The position numbers and the translations under genes were made by a program. A stretch of DNA of 64,000 bases from Asterella californica (Eukaryota > Streptophyta > Marchantiopsida > Marchantiales > Aytoniaceae), in NCBI GenBank assembly GCA_036924285.1, contig JAYKYS010000010.1:7936001-8000000 (forward strand), in the 5' to 3' direction. Below, in pieces: positions 1 to 11,125 of the stretch; position 1 is the first letter of the stretch; each line of letters opens with the position of its first letter. The notes under the pieces were generated by a model that saw only the letters and a program-made list of their open reading frames with translations, did no database searches and was not told the DNA's origin.

Positions 1-1
1 T

Positions 2-281
2 TACTTTTTACATGGAGGACATCTATGGAAGCGCCCTAAGCTACAAGGAGGTATACCGCAGCGGGTAGTATGTGACTTGGAATTGCAGCAGAAGCTGATC
101 AAGGAGTTCCATGAGAGTCTATGGGCCGGTCATAGAGGAGTTTGGGCTACATTTGCCAAGATGAAGGAGATGTATTGGTGGAAGGGTATGTATAAGGATG
201 TAGTACAGTTTGTTTCATCCTGTATACCTTGTCAGATGTATTCTAACGTACGTCATCGTGATGGATTGCATGTAGTTTCCA
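2..281 (+). pseudogene. Integrase fragment of outer Ty3/gypsy element Z
   Basis: One frame is open from base 2 to the break. It encodes the end of the RNaseH-IN linker and the integrase zinc-binding domain: HESLWAGH supplies the two histidines and CIPC the two cysteines (HHCC). The integrases of elements B and F at 9570-9740 and 33555-33720 are close relatives with the same FHxxLWAGHRG and RYWW/MYWW blocks. The catalytic core is absent because an LTR of a different element (TGTAAAAATAG...) begins at 282. The frame runs five more bases into that LTR before a stop. Start and end of the gene are outside or lost. I infer that the 3' end of this element is at 39417-39430, beyond the nested insertions. 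Confidence 0.85.
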
Positions 282-323
282 TGTAAAAATAGTTAGGACA
301 CCATGTGGCAGCATAGGTAGCGT
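282..323 (+). repeat. 5' LTR start of element D (truncated by A)
   Basis: These bases reappear at 37605-37646, where they continue uninterrupted into about 1.4 kb of further sequence. Here they are cut at 323/324 by the LTR of element A. The copy starts with TG exactly where the integrase of element Z breaks. This is what a 5' LTR of an inserted element looks like, and 37605 onward would be its 3' LTR. The rest of this 5' LTR and its primer site are missing, apparently lost with the 3' half of A at the 15025 junction. Confidence 0.6.
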
Positions 324-1696
324 TGTCGTGCCATTTGGCGGCTACATGCCTGACTTCTATTCCGACGCTTAGGTTTGGTAGTTCTAGAAGTTAGCTCATA
401 TTACTTCTAGTCCTTTATGTATATGTTTGACACTTTTGCATACGGTGTTAACACTATTTTGAGTCCTAGTAGGATGATAGTATGTTAGTTATCTTGTTCA
501 AGCATTTGTGCGCTTGTGCAAGTGACTTCTTACTTGTCTATGACGTTCAATGTACATAACTTAGGGTTTCCATGCTGATAGGGGTTTAAGCTCATGGGTT
601 GTACTTACGTGTTGCCCATGCACGCTTTTTAGCTGGTTTAAGTTTACTTTCAGGGCTGCATGTCGTTTTAGGTAGTTTAAGTTATACGTTGGCACTCTAG
701 GGGGCTTGACGTGGTAGCCTATGAGTGTATATAAGTTACCAAGTAGTTTAAGGCACAAAAGGACAGTCAAGTGGAGCTATGAACTCCCATTGGTCCATTT
801 TTGTCTTTTGTAAAACTCTAAGTTTAGAAACAGAGCTCTAGAGTGGAGTTCGAGCATTTGGTGAGGTATCTTCGAAATCTGAGAGCATAGGGAGAGAGAG
901 CTCGTCGAGCAAAGCACTGTCAGTGAAATTTTCGATCGATTTGAGGCAATAAAGACGAAGTTATGCCCAATTGAAGTTCGGATTATGCCAAAATTGCATC
1001 ACTTTTGTTGATTTTGGGGTTTTCAGTGTCACTTGCAGCAGAATTGAAGAAAGCGCTTCAAAACTTCGTGGTTGCGTTCTCTGCCAGCAGGGCTACGATT
1101 TCCCAAAAAGTTTAATATCGATTGAGTAACTGAGTAATTTAGGGCGGCCGATGAAGCAGAGGGGGTTTGAAAAGCTCTTAATCTAGAGCAGCGACTTCAG
1201 AGGAGGAGATCTGGAGTTCTGTGTACATTCAGGAATCCCAACTTCACAGGGATGTTCAACATCTTGTAGACTTCAAATACTGTGAGAATATTTGAAATTC
1301 ATCGAGCCAATTCTCTGTTCTAGGTCAGATAGCTGTCTAGGTACCAGAAATTGCCATAATTCTCTTACTCAAAACTTTTCTGTCAACATCTCGGTGCTAG
1401 AATTCAATCTCAGGCTGAAACTTCGTGTGTGTGTTCAGTAGTGCCTCATTTACATGTAGGGGAAGTTTAGAAGTCTAAACCTTCATAGTTTTCCTCTCTT
1501 TGAGTGCCAAAGTTCACCGTCTAAACCTATTACTACTAGTGAGACCTAGATTTCACTTTTTTGAGCATATTAGAGGATCTTACACTCCTGTGTGAGTGTT
1601 TATAGCTCCTGTTGTGACCTGAAAGCCAACCTCTTGGGTAAACAACCACAGCTAGAAGCCCGGCGCTTTCCTAGATAGACAGATCACACTCCGACA
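324..1696 (+). repeat. 5' LTR of element A
   Basis: The LTR begins TGTCG and ends CGACA, and is followed by a primer-binding site at 1707 and a gag start at 1772. Its body is related along much of its length to the LTR of element E (43295-44773), for example around 390-470 and 880-1000, so A and E are sister subfamilies. The left flank ends GCGT (320-323). The empty version of this target is visible in D's 3' LTR at 37643-37646. No 3' LTR of A is present in the window. Confidence 0.8.
728..735 (+). promoter_or_regulatory. Candidate TATA box in LTR of A
   Basis: TATATAAG lies about 400 bp into the LTR, a plausible place for the U3/R border. The aligned position in E's LTR (around 43745) reads GGTAAAACTAAG and has no TATA box. 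No transcript start can be proven from sequence. Confidence 0.4.
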
Positions 1697-1706
1697 TACT
1701 CTCTTT

Positions 1707-1726
1707 TGGTGAACTCGACGTGAAAC
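1707..1726 (+). other. Primer-binding site of element A
   Basis: TGGTGAACTCGACGTGAAAC starts 11 bases after the LTR end. The same 20-mer follows B's 5' LTR at 4847, and its first 18 bases are found in antisense at 40393-40410 next to H's LTR. A TGG start is expected for pairing with a tRNA 3' CCA. I cannot name the tRNA. Confidence 0.7.
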
Positions 1727-1771
1727 ACCTAGGGTGGGAGTTTTCTTGAGAGTGTTACAGGATCAGATATT

Positions 1772-1983
1772 ATGACCAACCAAGGATCATCAAGTGGAGG
1801 TGCTGCTGCTGCTCAGCAACCTGTTCAGTTTGATGCTGCTACGATGAAGATGTTCCAAGCTTTTTCTATGTTTATGCAGCAGCAGCAGAGCACAGAGAGG
1901 AAGGAGGTATTAGCAACCAAGGCGTTGCAATCTGTGGTGCATCAGATGGACCAGTTCAAGGGGACAAATATTTCCAAGTACGT
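1772..1983 (+). pseudogene. Gag of element A, 5' part
   Basis: The ATG at 1772 opens a Gag N-terminus with a Ser/Gly/Ala/Gln-rich start, then an MFQAF...QQQQ stretch and a KALQSVV...DQFKGTNISKY block. The same blocks occur in the Gag of B (4910 onward) and, more distantly, of E and F. The frame is interrupted after ISKY by element B. It resumes at 13172 in the correct phase after one copy of the ACGT target duplication is removed. This shows directly that B inserted into an already present A gag. Confidence 0.85.
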
Positions 1984-2274
1984 TGTCGTGTTGTGGATTG
2001 GCTAGGGTGTGAAACCACCACATATCCTTCGTACGTGTTTGGTGTTGAGGAGCCACTAGGATCTTATCGTGTCAAAAGATAAGGCTCCACGTGGACGATC
2101 CGTGTACTCTTCGCTGAGTGGAGATAAGAGTAGTACTCTTGTCGTCACATGTGGAGATTGATGTATAAGAAGAGAGGTGCGCGGAGCTTGAGGGACAGAG
2201 TGTAGAGTATCCAAGTCTAGGGTGAGTGTGATCAGTATCATCGGATGAAGTAAGCGGCAGTGCGAGTGGTAGGC

Positions 2275-2490
2275 ATGAACGGAGAGCCCTTTCGTGCTCC
2301 TGATCTTCCACTTGCGCATCCATTCGTCATTAAGATTCATTGTCTGCCGCGGGATCATTTTCGAGTATTTATGGTAGCTCACTGGGGCGAGTCGTTCATG
2401 ACCGCGGTGATGGCTACTCCAGACCCTATCATTCTTCCTATTGTCACATACGACGCGGTTTGGGATCTTACTGTCTATATCTTGCTTTGA
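2275..2490 (+). CDS. Small LTR-encoded ORF B1, unknown family
   Basis: The ORF has 71 codons from the ATG at 2275 (an upstream in-frame GTG at 2260 is less likely). I do not recognise the product. Its last 55 or so residues can be laid beside three other small ORFs in the window: B2 (2497), I1 (49494) and I2 (51268). Shared features are an initial alternating hydrophobic stretch (VIKIHCL), an RVFMV-like strand, GES plus a short helix-like segment, then PIILPIVTYD and a hydrophobic tail ending YILL at the stop. No signal peptide or clear membrane span is seen. The copy in the 3' LTR (11126-11341) carries two changes (Gly to Ser before ESF, Ile to Phe in the PIILPIV core) and remains open. The TGA stop is followed in the same frame, after two codons, by the ATG of B2. 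Confidence 0.55.
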   Translation: MNGEPFRAPDLPLAHPFVIKIHCLPRDHFRVFMVAHWGESFMTAVMATPDPIILPIVTYDAVWDLTVYILL

Positions 2491-2496
2491 TGTAGT

Positions 2497-2712
2497 ATGG
2501 ATCCTCCATTAGATCTGAACTTTCCAGCGAGAGTTCCGTTCAACACCTGGGTCGAAATACGTTGTTACAGTCGACCTAAGGTGGCGCATCGAGAGTTTGT
2601 CGTCAGGAACTTTGGTGAGGATTATTACAACCAGATAATAGCTTCATCAGTTCCTTTTGTAGTGCCGTTTATTGTCAACCGTTTTAGAGTCGGGATTCTG
2701 ACTCTCTATTGA
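2497..2712 (+). CDS. Small LTR-encoded ORF B2, paralogue of B1
   Basis: The ORF has 71 codons with its ATG six bases after the B1 stop and in the same reading frame, so readthrough of one TGA would give a two-domain protein. The core reads VEIRCYSR, REFVVRNFGED, then PFVVPFIVNR and the tail GILTLY at the stop. It matches the layout of B1, I1 and I2, although the YD after the core is replaced by NR. The copy at 11348-11563 in the 3' LTR encodes the same protein, with a silent change in the second Pro codon. No known domain is recognised. It could be a chance ORF, but its similarity to ORFs in an unrelated element argues against that. Confidence 0.5.
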   Translation: MDPPLDLNFPARVPFNTWVEIRCYSRPKVAHREFVVRNFGEDYYNQIIASSVPFVVPFIVNRFRVGILTLY

Positions 2713-2788
2713 GTGTAGTTTGTACTTCGTGTTTACGTGCTTCGTTGCCGACGGCATCGTCAACGGCACGTGTTTGGAGTTTGTTCAA

Positions 2789-2795
2789 TATAAAC
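2789..2795 (+). promoter_or_regulatory. Candidate TATA box in 5' LTR of B
   Basis: TATAAAC lies about 0.8 kb into the LTR, and the same bases occur at 11640-11646 in the 3' LTR. If used, it puts ORFs B1 and B2 in U3. They would then be carried at the 3' end of the genomic RNA, copied from the 3' LTR. Confidence 0.35.
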
Positions 2796-3474
2796 TTTGA
2801 GGCCTAAATGGTACTCTGGGATAAAAATTCGTTCTTTGTGTGTTTGTCATGTGAGTGAAGACAAAAATCTTTTTGTCAACTTGTTTCTCATTGGTCGAAA
2901 GTTTGATCAATCACCTTCTACCAAGTTCTTTTCACGTTTTCGAGGGTAGAGGCACTTCCCGTGGACCATTCGCGGAGTGTGGGCTATGGTTGGAAAGCTT
3001 GGGAGACGAGGATGCCCGTGGACTCAATGGTTGCTGGATTTGAAGCGCGGATGAGAAAGTTACAATCAATTGAAGCTGAGGGGGTCAAATTCGTGATCAA
3101 TTTCATTTCCGTGAGGTCTTTTTCGCTTTCTGGGAGTTCTGTGAGGTTGCTGGAGATGAATTGACTGTTGCTGGAAAGCTCTTGAGATGGGCTTGCCGAT
3201 GGACTCCGAGATCGATCGATTCCAAGCCGGAGTGAAAAAGTTATGGCCAGCTGAAGTTGGGTGTCTCAAATCGGAGGTTATGATAGTAGGCGACTGTAAA
3301 CATGAGACATTGAGAGAGATATGGGGAGTTTGAGGTCGAATTTTGCTATGAAACCTTCCAGGGTCTGAGAAGGTACAGTCAGCTACCTACCTGTGAAATT
3401 TTGGATTATTGGGTTGAAGGGAAACGTTGTTTTTGTGCACAAGGGTCTGCATATCGTCTTGTGTCATTGACGAA

Positions 3475-4178
3475 AAGGGCTTGGATCGTTCCGAGAGTTT
3501 GGTTGAAGATCTGCTGGTGAAATTTTACAGAGTGGTAGTGATGGTGACACATTAGCTTCCTGAGAAGTTTGAGCTGTTTTGATCGAGCGGTTTGTGAGAA
3601 ATCGAACAGCAAAGTTCTGTCAAAATAGTATCATGTTATAAAAACAACGATAAGGGCTTGATCGTTCCGAGAGTTTGGTTAAAGATATGCTGGTGAAATT
3701 TTACAGAGTGGTAGTGATGGTGACACATTAGCTTCCTGAGAAGTTTGAGCTGTTTTGATCGAGCGGTTTGTGAGAAATCGAACAGCAAAGTTCTGTCAAA
3801 ATAGTATCATGTTATAAAAACAACGATAAGGGCTTGATCGTTCCGAGAGTTTGGTTAAAGATATGCTGGTGAAATTTTACAGAGTGGTAGTGATGGTGAC
3901 ACATTAGCTTCCTGAGAAGTTTGAGCTGTTTTGATCGAGCGGTTTGTGAGAAATCGAACAGCAAAGTTTTGTCAAAATAGTATCATGTTATAAAAACAAC
4001 GATAAGGGCTTGATCGTTCCGAGAGTTTGGTTAAAGATATGCTGGTGAAATTTTACAGAGTGGTAGTGATGGTGACACATTAGCTTCCTGAGAAGTTTGA
4101 GCTGTTTTGATCGAGTGGTTTGTGAGGAATCGAACAGCAAAGTTCTGTTGAAATAGTATCGTGTTATAGAAACAGCGA
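3475..4178 (+). repeat. 176-bp tandem repeat, four copies, in 5' LTR of B
   Basis: Units start near 3475, 3652, 3828 and 4004 with AAGGGCTTG(G)ATCG. The 3' LTR has a single copy, starting near 12326. Internal copies are almost identical. The last one shares variant bases (GAGTGG, GAGGAATCG, CTGTTGAAA) with the single copy of the 3' LTR. The length difference between the LTRs, 528 bp, equals three units exactly. Confidence 0.95.
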
Positions 4179-4846
4179 ACTTTGGAAGGGCATAGATGCC
4201 AACTCAGAGATGATCTCTCTGCATGTAATATCTTAATAGAGAGATTATTCTACAGGCTATCTGCTGGCCTTGGTTTCATCTCATTCTGAGCTGTGGTTGA
4301 GGAGTGACAGCGAGTTAAAGTTGAGAGGTTCTTGCTCCGAATGGCGCAAGAGTTAAGATTCTTTTGGAGAACAGGTCGACCTGGAGGTTTTGCCAGTGCT
4401 TCGGAGCACTTGATCATGGGTATGGAGAGTTGTTGACTGTATTTCCTGTGTTTGGATCCTCTCCATACTCGCATGCCTGTTTGTACGCCCAGTTGGTTTT
4501 GATTGGATTTGTGTGCGGGCGTTGCGCTTAGGTTTCTTTTCTATTAGGAGTGCTGGTATTTCTCTTGTGGTGAGGCTGGAGTGATGACCAGCAGACCCAA
4601 GAATGCTTGCGGTGATGGCAGGAACAGGTTGCCCGTGCTTGTTACCACGGTTCTATTCCTAGTCAAGTAAGAGAGAGATCTGCCGAGAGGACGTGAGGAT
4701 ATCGTAGCGAGAAAGGTTCAAAGTGTACTTGGAGGTCAGAGAGAGGTTTGGGTGGTTGCTGGTTCTGAGTCACGGAGTGCGACACGTACTCTCTACAGCT
4801 AGATACCCGGTGTATTCCCAGATAAGAAAGCACGTCACACGACAGT

Positions 4847-4866
4847 TGGTGAACTCGACGTGAAAC
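4847..4866 (+). other. Primer-binding site of element B
   Basis: TGGTGAACTCGACGTGAAAC lies two bases after the 5' LTR end. It is identical to the site of element A at 1707. Confidence 0.75.
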
Positions 4867-4909
4867 TTCTGGGGTGGAGAGTTAGTGAAGTTCTTCTCAG
4901 AACTTTACC

Positions 4910-7276
4910 ATGGCCGAGAGACAAGGAGTTGGAAACCCTTCGGGCACGATTCCGCTGCAGCTTGATCCTGCTATAGGGCAAATGTTCCAAGCATTTGCTC
5001 TGTACATGGATCAACAACAAGCTGTTCAGCGGAAGGAGGCGATGGCTACCAAGGCTTTGCATTCGGTGGTGGGGACATTGGATCAGTTTGAAGGGAGAAA
5101 CATCTCCAAGTACCTGAAGTTCTATTCTCGAGAGATGGAGCTGAGTAAGGTACCAGAGAGGGAGATGGTACGGACGTTTGAGCTCGCTGTTGTTCCGGAG
5201 TTACGGGAACATGTGAAGGGGCTCATTCAAGCTCATGGGGCTAACTGGGAGGAGTTTTCTCTTCAGTTGAAGGAGGAATACTCTTTGGAGGATGCAGATC
5301 GAGTGACTTAGAAGTCATTCATGGAGTGGGTGAACAAACCCAACAAGGAACTAGTTGCTACCGAACTACTTCGGGAGTTTGAGAGACAGTTTCTTCAACT
5401 ATCTCGGATGGAGAAGCTCACACTTGAGAATGAAAAAGTGGAGCTATTTTTACAGTCAGCCAACAGCGAGCTACAAAGGGAGTTAGAGTTGCTGTTGGAA
5501 GATCGGACGAAAGACAATGGTCTTACATCTGATTGGAAGAACGTTAGCGAAGCAATGGGAGTACTTGCGAAGCGAGAATATCGAAGAGGGAAGGTGGTTG
5601 TGACTCAAGCACCAAGACCACCGCCTATTGTGATACCACGAAGGCAACCAACGGTGCAGACTGCTCCTCTACCTACTATTTCACTTCCTACTATTCCTAT
5701 CACTACGGTTGTACCACAGCCGAATCAAGCAATGGAAGATTTGGAGAAGAAGATGAGAGACTTACAGATCAAGTTGACAAGGTTGGAGGAGAAGGATGGG
5801 GCACCTGAAGGGAGACCTGCACCAAAACAAGGATATGTTCAGAGGTGTATTTGGTGTGACAACACCGATCATCAACGAAAGGAATGCGGGAGTTTCACTG
5901 ATGCCTTGCAGCAAGGCATAATTTTCTGGAAGGAAGGAAAAATTGCCTTGAGAGACAACGGAGAGACTCTGAGGACCAACTTCGGTAGAGGAGGGATGAA
6001 GAAAATTTTGGAGGACCATCTAACAGTGCACGATGTGGCATCGGTAGAAGTTTCTACTTATGGAGTCGAGGTGATTAGCAAAAAGGAGAGTGCCTTTTTG
6101 AAACATGAGGATACGACTGATATGTGGAGTCACGCTGTGAGCACGAACAGAAAGGGGAAAATGGCAAGGGAGGAGTTGCTCAGAACAGCCACAGCAATCA
6201 GGAGTGCTACTGGATGGGATGATCCCGTAGATGCTATGTCCGTTCATGCCTACGTAGCCAAGGCTCAACATGAAGCTATCATGGAAGAGAAGCGTAGGAG
6301 AGATGAGGCTGGTCCAAGTGAGGAGAGAGCGGCTCCCAAGAGGCAACTAAGAGGAGATAGACTCCGACAGGAGACTACACCTCTACGAGAAGAAGCTATG
6401 GAGGACGTCTTACCTTCTGGGAGTGCAGAGAAGAGTAAGGTTAGGGAGAAGGGCAAAGCTCCCATGTACAAGCTGCAATCAGACATTGAAGCAGCAACCA
6501 ACATGAAAGAGGTGTTGCAGGAGAAGGTGCTCAATACAAAAATTGAGTTTACCTTGCGAGAAATCCTCGGGATTGCGAAGAAGGAGTTTCATGATGTCAT
6601 CATTGACATTATCAAGCGGAAGAGACAATTGACGGGAGAGACCGCAGTGTCTAGTGCTCTAGACACAGTGATTACAGAGGAAGAGGAGCGAGAGTTGGTT
6701 CATTCTTACAACACTCGTAAAGTTCGATTTGATGTGGATAAGGAAGAGGACGATAAGATCTCTAGTCATTACACTAGAGGGCATTGGGCAAGAGCCACAA
6801 CTGAAACCTTAGTGAATGTAGGAGAGATGAGAGATCCGGTGGTTGCTCTCATCGATCATGGATCTGAGATCAATATTGTCTCTAAGGACATCTACAAGCA
6901 GGGTGGATGGCCTGTTGATATAGATCATGGTTGGATGATCCGAGCAGCAAACAACACACGAGGAGAACTCTATGGTGCTTGTCCGGATGTGAAGGTTAAG
7001 ATAGGGAATGTGGTACTTGAACAAAACTTCTTTGTTCAAGATACTACTTCCTATCCGGTTATTCTTGGTCAACCATTCATTACAGCTGTAAGGATGGAGA
7101 CTAAGGTGTTGGATGACGGTTCTGCTTATGCTCGGATCAGGAGTCATGATGACAAAACAACGGTACAGTTCTTGACTGTGTCTGCTAATCATGAGCGTAA
7201 CCGAGATTACTTGCGGAGCGTTTCTCTACCCAAAGTCACTGAAGAGTTTAAGGATTTTTCCAGAGGGTCACTATAG
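4910..7276 (+). pseudogene. Element B Gag-protease ORF with one nonsense codon
   Basis: The ATG at 4910 follows the leader directly. An in-frame TAG at 5309-5311 replaces the Lys codon seen in A at the same place (VTKRTFLEW in A). The frame is otherwise open to 7276. Visible parts are a Gag region to about residue 220, a Pro-rich linker, a zinc knuckle CIWCDNTDHQRKEC (CX2CX4HX4C, first Cys at residue 313), a basic/acidic linker, and a retropepsin-like domain with LIDHGSEIN (Asp at residue 649) followed by VILGQPFI. The protease has DHGS where DS/TG(A/S) is usual. A and F share this, so it is a feature of the superfamily and not damage. The RT ORF begins in the -1 frame right after this ORF. 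Confidence 0.9.
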
Positions 7277-7281
7277 AGTGA

Positions 7282-10200
7282 GAGTATAGTGGTACTGATA
7301 CACAAGAGAAGGTACTCTCGTTGGAGAAGGATAGTGCCTTTTGTACAGGAGTGGTGAGATATTCGGAGAGTGGATTTGCTGTGTATACACAGCTTGCTGA
7401 TCTTCAGAAATGGGAGAAGAAAGCTGTGCAAAGAACCCAAAAAGATCTAAAAAGAGTTGGTGTGCTTAGTGAGGAGGATAAGATAGAGGGCGTTTACATG
7501 GAGATGGATTTAGATGATCCTTTGGAAGAGCTTCGTAAGACTGAGCAAGGGAATGAAGACCAAGTTGTCTACATACGTTCTATGGAGCTTTACTCGGCTA
7601 TAGAGTCATTCCAGATACCTGAAGTCATAGTTGAGACCAGGTATAAAACGGTGGATAAAAAGGTGAAGCCGGTTGCACAACCGCTACCTAGCGACTCTGA
7701 CCAACGAGTTCAACAAGCCTCAAAGGAGAAGAGCTTACGGTATCCTGATCAGGTAGGTCACAAGTTTACAGAAGCTACGCTTAAGGAGTTGAAGGTTGGT
7801 TCTACAGATTTTCTTCTACCTGCTGAGGAGAAGGAGTTCAAGGAGATGTTAAGTAGGCACGGAAAAACATTTGCTTTTGAGCCTTCAGATATTGGGTGTG
7901 TAGATCCAAGTGTTGTAGCACCGATGATCATATTTACGGTACCGCATACGCCTTGGGACTTAAGACCAATTCCCGTACCTAGGGCACATCTGCCTAAGCT
8001 TATGGAGCTTCTAAAGGAGAAGATGCGGATGAGAATCCTTGAGCCATCGTTTGCACCATATTCCAGCCATTTACAGTACCGAAGAAGAGCGGAGCGCTAC
8101 GGTTCATTCAGGATATGCAACCGGTGAATCAGGTGACCATCAGAAATACGGGGATCGGACCTATTGTGGGAGAGTTTGCTGAAGCATTCGCTGGTAGAGC
8201 CATTTACTCGATAGGAGACCTCTACTCTGGATACGATCAGTTTCAGCTTGCTGAAAAGAGTAGAGATGTCACTACTATGAGGACACCGTTGGGTTTGGTG
8301 AGGATGTGCACATTGCCACAGGGGGCAACAAATTCTGTTGCACACATGATGAACGGGATGAACAAAGTTCTTCGAGACTTCATCCCGGAGAAGACCATGC
8401 CTTTCTTAGACGACATTCCAATCAAAGGATGTGTAGAGGAGCAGAAGGATGAGAGAGTCGATCAGAGGGGGTGTCGAAAATTTGTGGCTGATCATATTCT
8501 AGATTGTGATCAGATTTTATCACGGCTCGGGGAGGTTCACTTGACACTATCTGGTGCTAAGTCTTCGTTTGGAGTTCGAGAGGTTGTGATTGTGGGACAC
8601 TTATGCGGATGGTTTGGTCGCAAACCTGATCCTAACAAGGTGGATGCCATACAGCGGATGAAGGACACATGTAGCTCAACAACAGAGGTGCGAAGGTTCT
8701 TAGGAGCTTGCGTGTTTTATCATGTGTGGATTCCTCATTTTGCTCATGTATCAGATCCACTCTATGGTCTGTTACGGAAGAGCACGAAGTTCACATGGGA
8801 GGAGAGGCATATCGAAGCGGTGCAGAAGCTGAAGCAGTTGTTGTCTTCTCCACCTGTGCTACGAAGGGTGAGTTATGAAGATGGCAAACACGTGATAATC
8901 ACGGTTGATACTAGTCCGATAGCCATTGGGTGGGCAGTGGGACAAGATGATGAGGATGGAAACCGGTTTGCAATCAGATTTGGAGCCAAAGTGTTGAGTG
9001 AGCGACAACGAAACTACCCACAAGTAAAGCGAGAGCTATGGGGGGTAGTTACTGCGATGAAAGTTGAGAAGGATTATTTGATTGGAGCACCGGTAATAGT
9101 GGAGACGGATTGTTTGCCACTGTTAGGGATGATTACCAATTGTAATACCCCTGATATTGCTATGTTGCGATGGATTGCCTATATCAAGTCGTTGAATCCA
9201 GAATTCAGACACATAGCGGGGAAAGATAACCCGGTAGCAGATATGTTGTCTAGGGCCAGATATGAAGATGAAGAGGATTTGATGGAAGACACGGAGGATA
9301 TAGGTACGACCGTCTTTTGTAGAGCTCAAAAGGGAATGAATGAGCATCAAAACTCATTCATGGAGGAGCTATACGAAGGAGAATGGTTAGACATTGGGCG
9401 TTATCTTGGTTCGCTGACCAGGCAACCAGAATGGGATGATGCTCAGTTCAAACAAATCAGGAGGAAGGCTTACAACTACATACAACAAGGGGGCTATTTG
9501 TGGAAGCGCGCCAAGCGGAGTGGCGAGATGCCGCAACGGGTTGTGTGTAAGCAAGAGATACAAACCCAGCTCATTCAAGAATTCCATGAGAGCTTATGGG
9601 CTGGACATCGGGGGATTTATGCCACCTTTACCAAACTCAAAGAGAGATATTGGTGGTGTAACATGTACAGAGATGTAGTGCGATTTGTGGAAACGTGTGT
9701 AACTTGCCAGATGTACTCTGACATCCGGCATCGAGATGAGCTACACCCTACGTATCCACTTGCAATGCATTACAAGTGGGTAGTAGATCTAGTTACGATG
9801 CCGGTTGGAATATGGCAGATGAGATACTTGGTTTTGGCACGGGAGGATCTATCGAACCAAGTCGAAGGACGCGCTCTGCGCACAAACACTACAGAAGAGG
9901 TGTGCAGATTTCTACTTGAAGATGTGATCTGCAGATACGGATGTGTTGGGAAGATTACAGCAGACCGCGGAGAACTGAATGCTCACGAAGCTGATATGTT
10001 CTTCAAGAGGCGGGGAATCAAGTTAGCTCTTACCATGGCTTACAACCCAGAAGGAAATGCGAAGAGTGAGCGCGGTCATCCTCCCATCAGGAAAGCGATT
10101 GTGAAAGCTTGCAACGGAAGGGTGAGAGAATGGCCAAGGCTTCTACCATTTGCTCTATGGGCCGATCGTACAACTCATAGCTCGGTGACCGGATACATGC

Positions 10201-10769
10201 CAGCAGAACTAATGCAAGGGCAAAAACCGATCATGCCTATCGAAGAGCAAATACCTACTTGGAGTGTTCTACCTTGGGAAGATAATCTCTCTAGAGAGGA
10301 TCTTCTTGCTCTTAGGATTCGTCAGTTGGAGCGGAGACCAGAGGATGTGGAGCTAGCTCTGGAACGGTTACGAAAAGCTCGCTTGAAGAACAAAGACAGA
10401 TTTGATAAGCGACATCGACTACGACCTAAGAAGATCGAGGAAGATGATTGGGTGTTGGTATATGATAGCAGCTTGGATAACCAGCATAGAGCATTGAGAA
10501 AGTTTTCTAAACGCTGGTTTGGACCTTACGTGGTTGTTCGTATTCATGACAACGCCACATACGTGCTACGCGAGTTGGATGGTGCACGGCTTAAAGTTCC
10601 GATTGCAGGAAAACGGATAAAACTCTTTAAGCGACGAGATGAAGATCCAGACATTGAGGAGATCAGTATCGAGTTTGATCTCTCTCGAGATCAAGCTGAG
10701 AGTCCAGATGAGAGCGTAGAGCCCGAGGGGGAGATTCCCGAAGAAGAAGATGAGGAAGAAGTGGTATGA
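7282..10769 (+). pseudogene. Element B RT-RNaseH-integrase ORF, frameshifted
   Basis: The second ORF lies in the -1 frame relative to gag-PR. Order: N-terminal extension, RT (fingers around 7900-8060, LYSGYDQFQL at 8220, FLDD active box at 8403-8414), RNase H (TVDTSP, ELWG, ETDCLPL, ADMLSR at 8900-9255), integrase (HESLWAGH and CVTC zinc domain at 9590-9710, then DDE Asp in VVDLVTMP, Asp in TADRGE and Glu in SERGHPP), and an acidic C-terminus. No chromodomain is seen. Compared with F, about four bases are missing near 8066, which shifts the frame within RT. The integrase core has a MRYLVLAREDLSN block unlike the TDYxTKWxEA block of C/D and I. Confidence 0.9.
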
Positions 10770-10820
10770 TGCCAACCACAACGTATGATTAGGTTGGTGC
10801 ATACCAGAGGATGCACAGGT

Positions 10821-10834
10821 TCAGAGGGGGTGGA
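10821..10834 (+). other. Polypurine tract of element B
   Basis: TCAGAGGGGGTGGA lies immediately before the 3' LTR. Close relatives precede the LTRs at 34783 and 39431. Confidence 0.8.
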
Positions 10835-11125
10835 TGTCGTGTTGTGGATTGGCTAGGGTGTGAAACCACCACATATCCTTCGTACGTGTTTGGTGTTGAG
10901 GAGCCACTAGGATCTTATCGTGTCAAAAGATAAGGCTCCACGTGGACGATCCGTGTACTCTTCGCTGAGTGGAGATAAGAGTAGTACTCTTGTCGTCACA
11001 TGGGGAGATTGATGTATAAGAAGAGAGGTGCGCGGAGCTTGAGGGACAGAGTGTAGAGTATCCAAGTCTAGGGTGAGTGTGATCAGTATCATCGGATGAA
11101 GTAAGCGGCAGTGCGAGTGGTAGGC

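Larger units (their letters stand above)
1984..4844 (+). repeat. 5' LTR of element B (2861 bp)
   Basis: It is near-identical to 10835-13167 but 528 bp longer. The whole difference is three extra copies of a 176-bp unit at 3475-4178. It contains two small ORFs (2275-2490, 2497-2712) upstream of a TATA-like TATAAAC at 2789-2795. The ORFs would then lie in U3. Confidence 0.95.
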
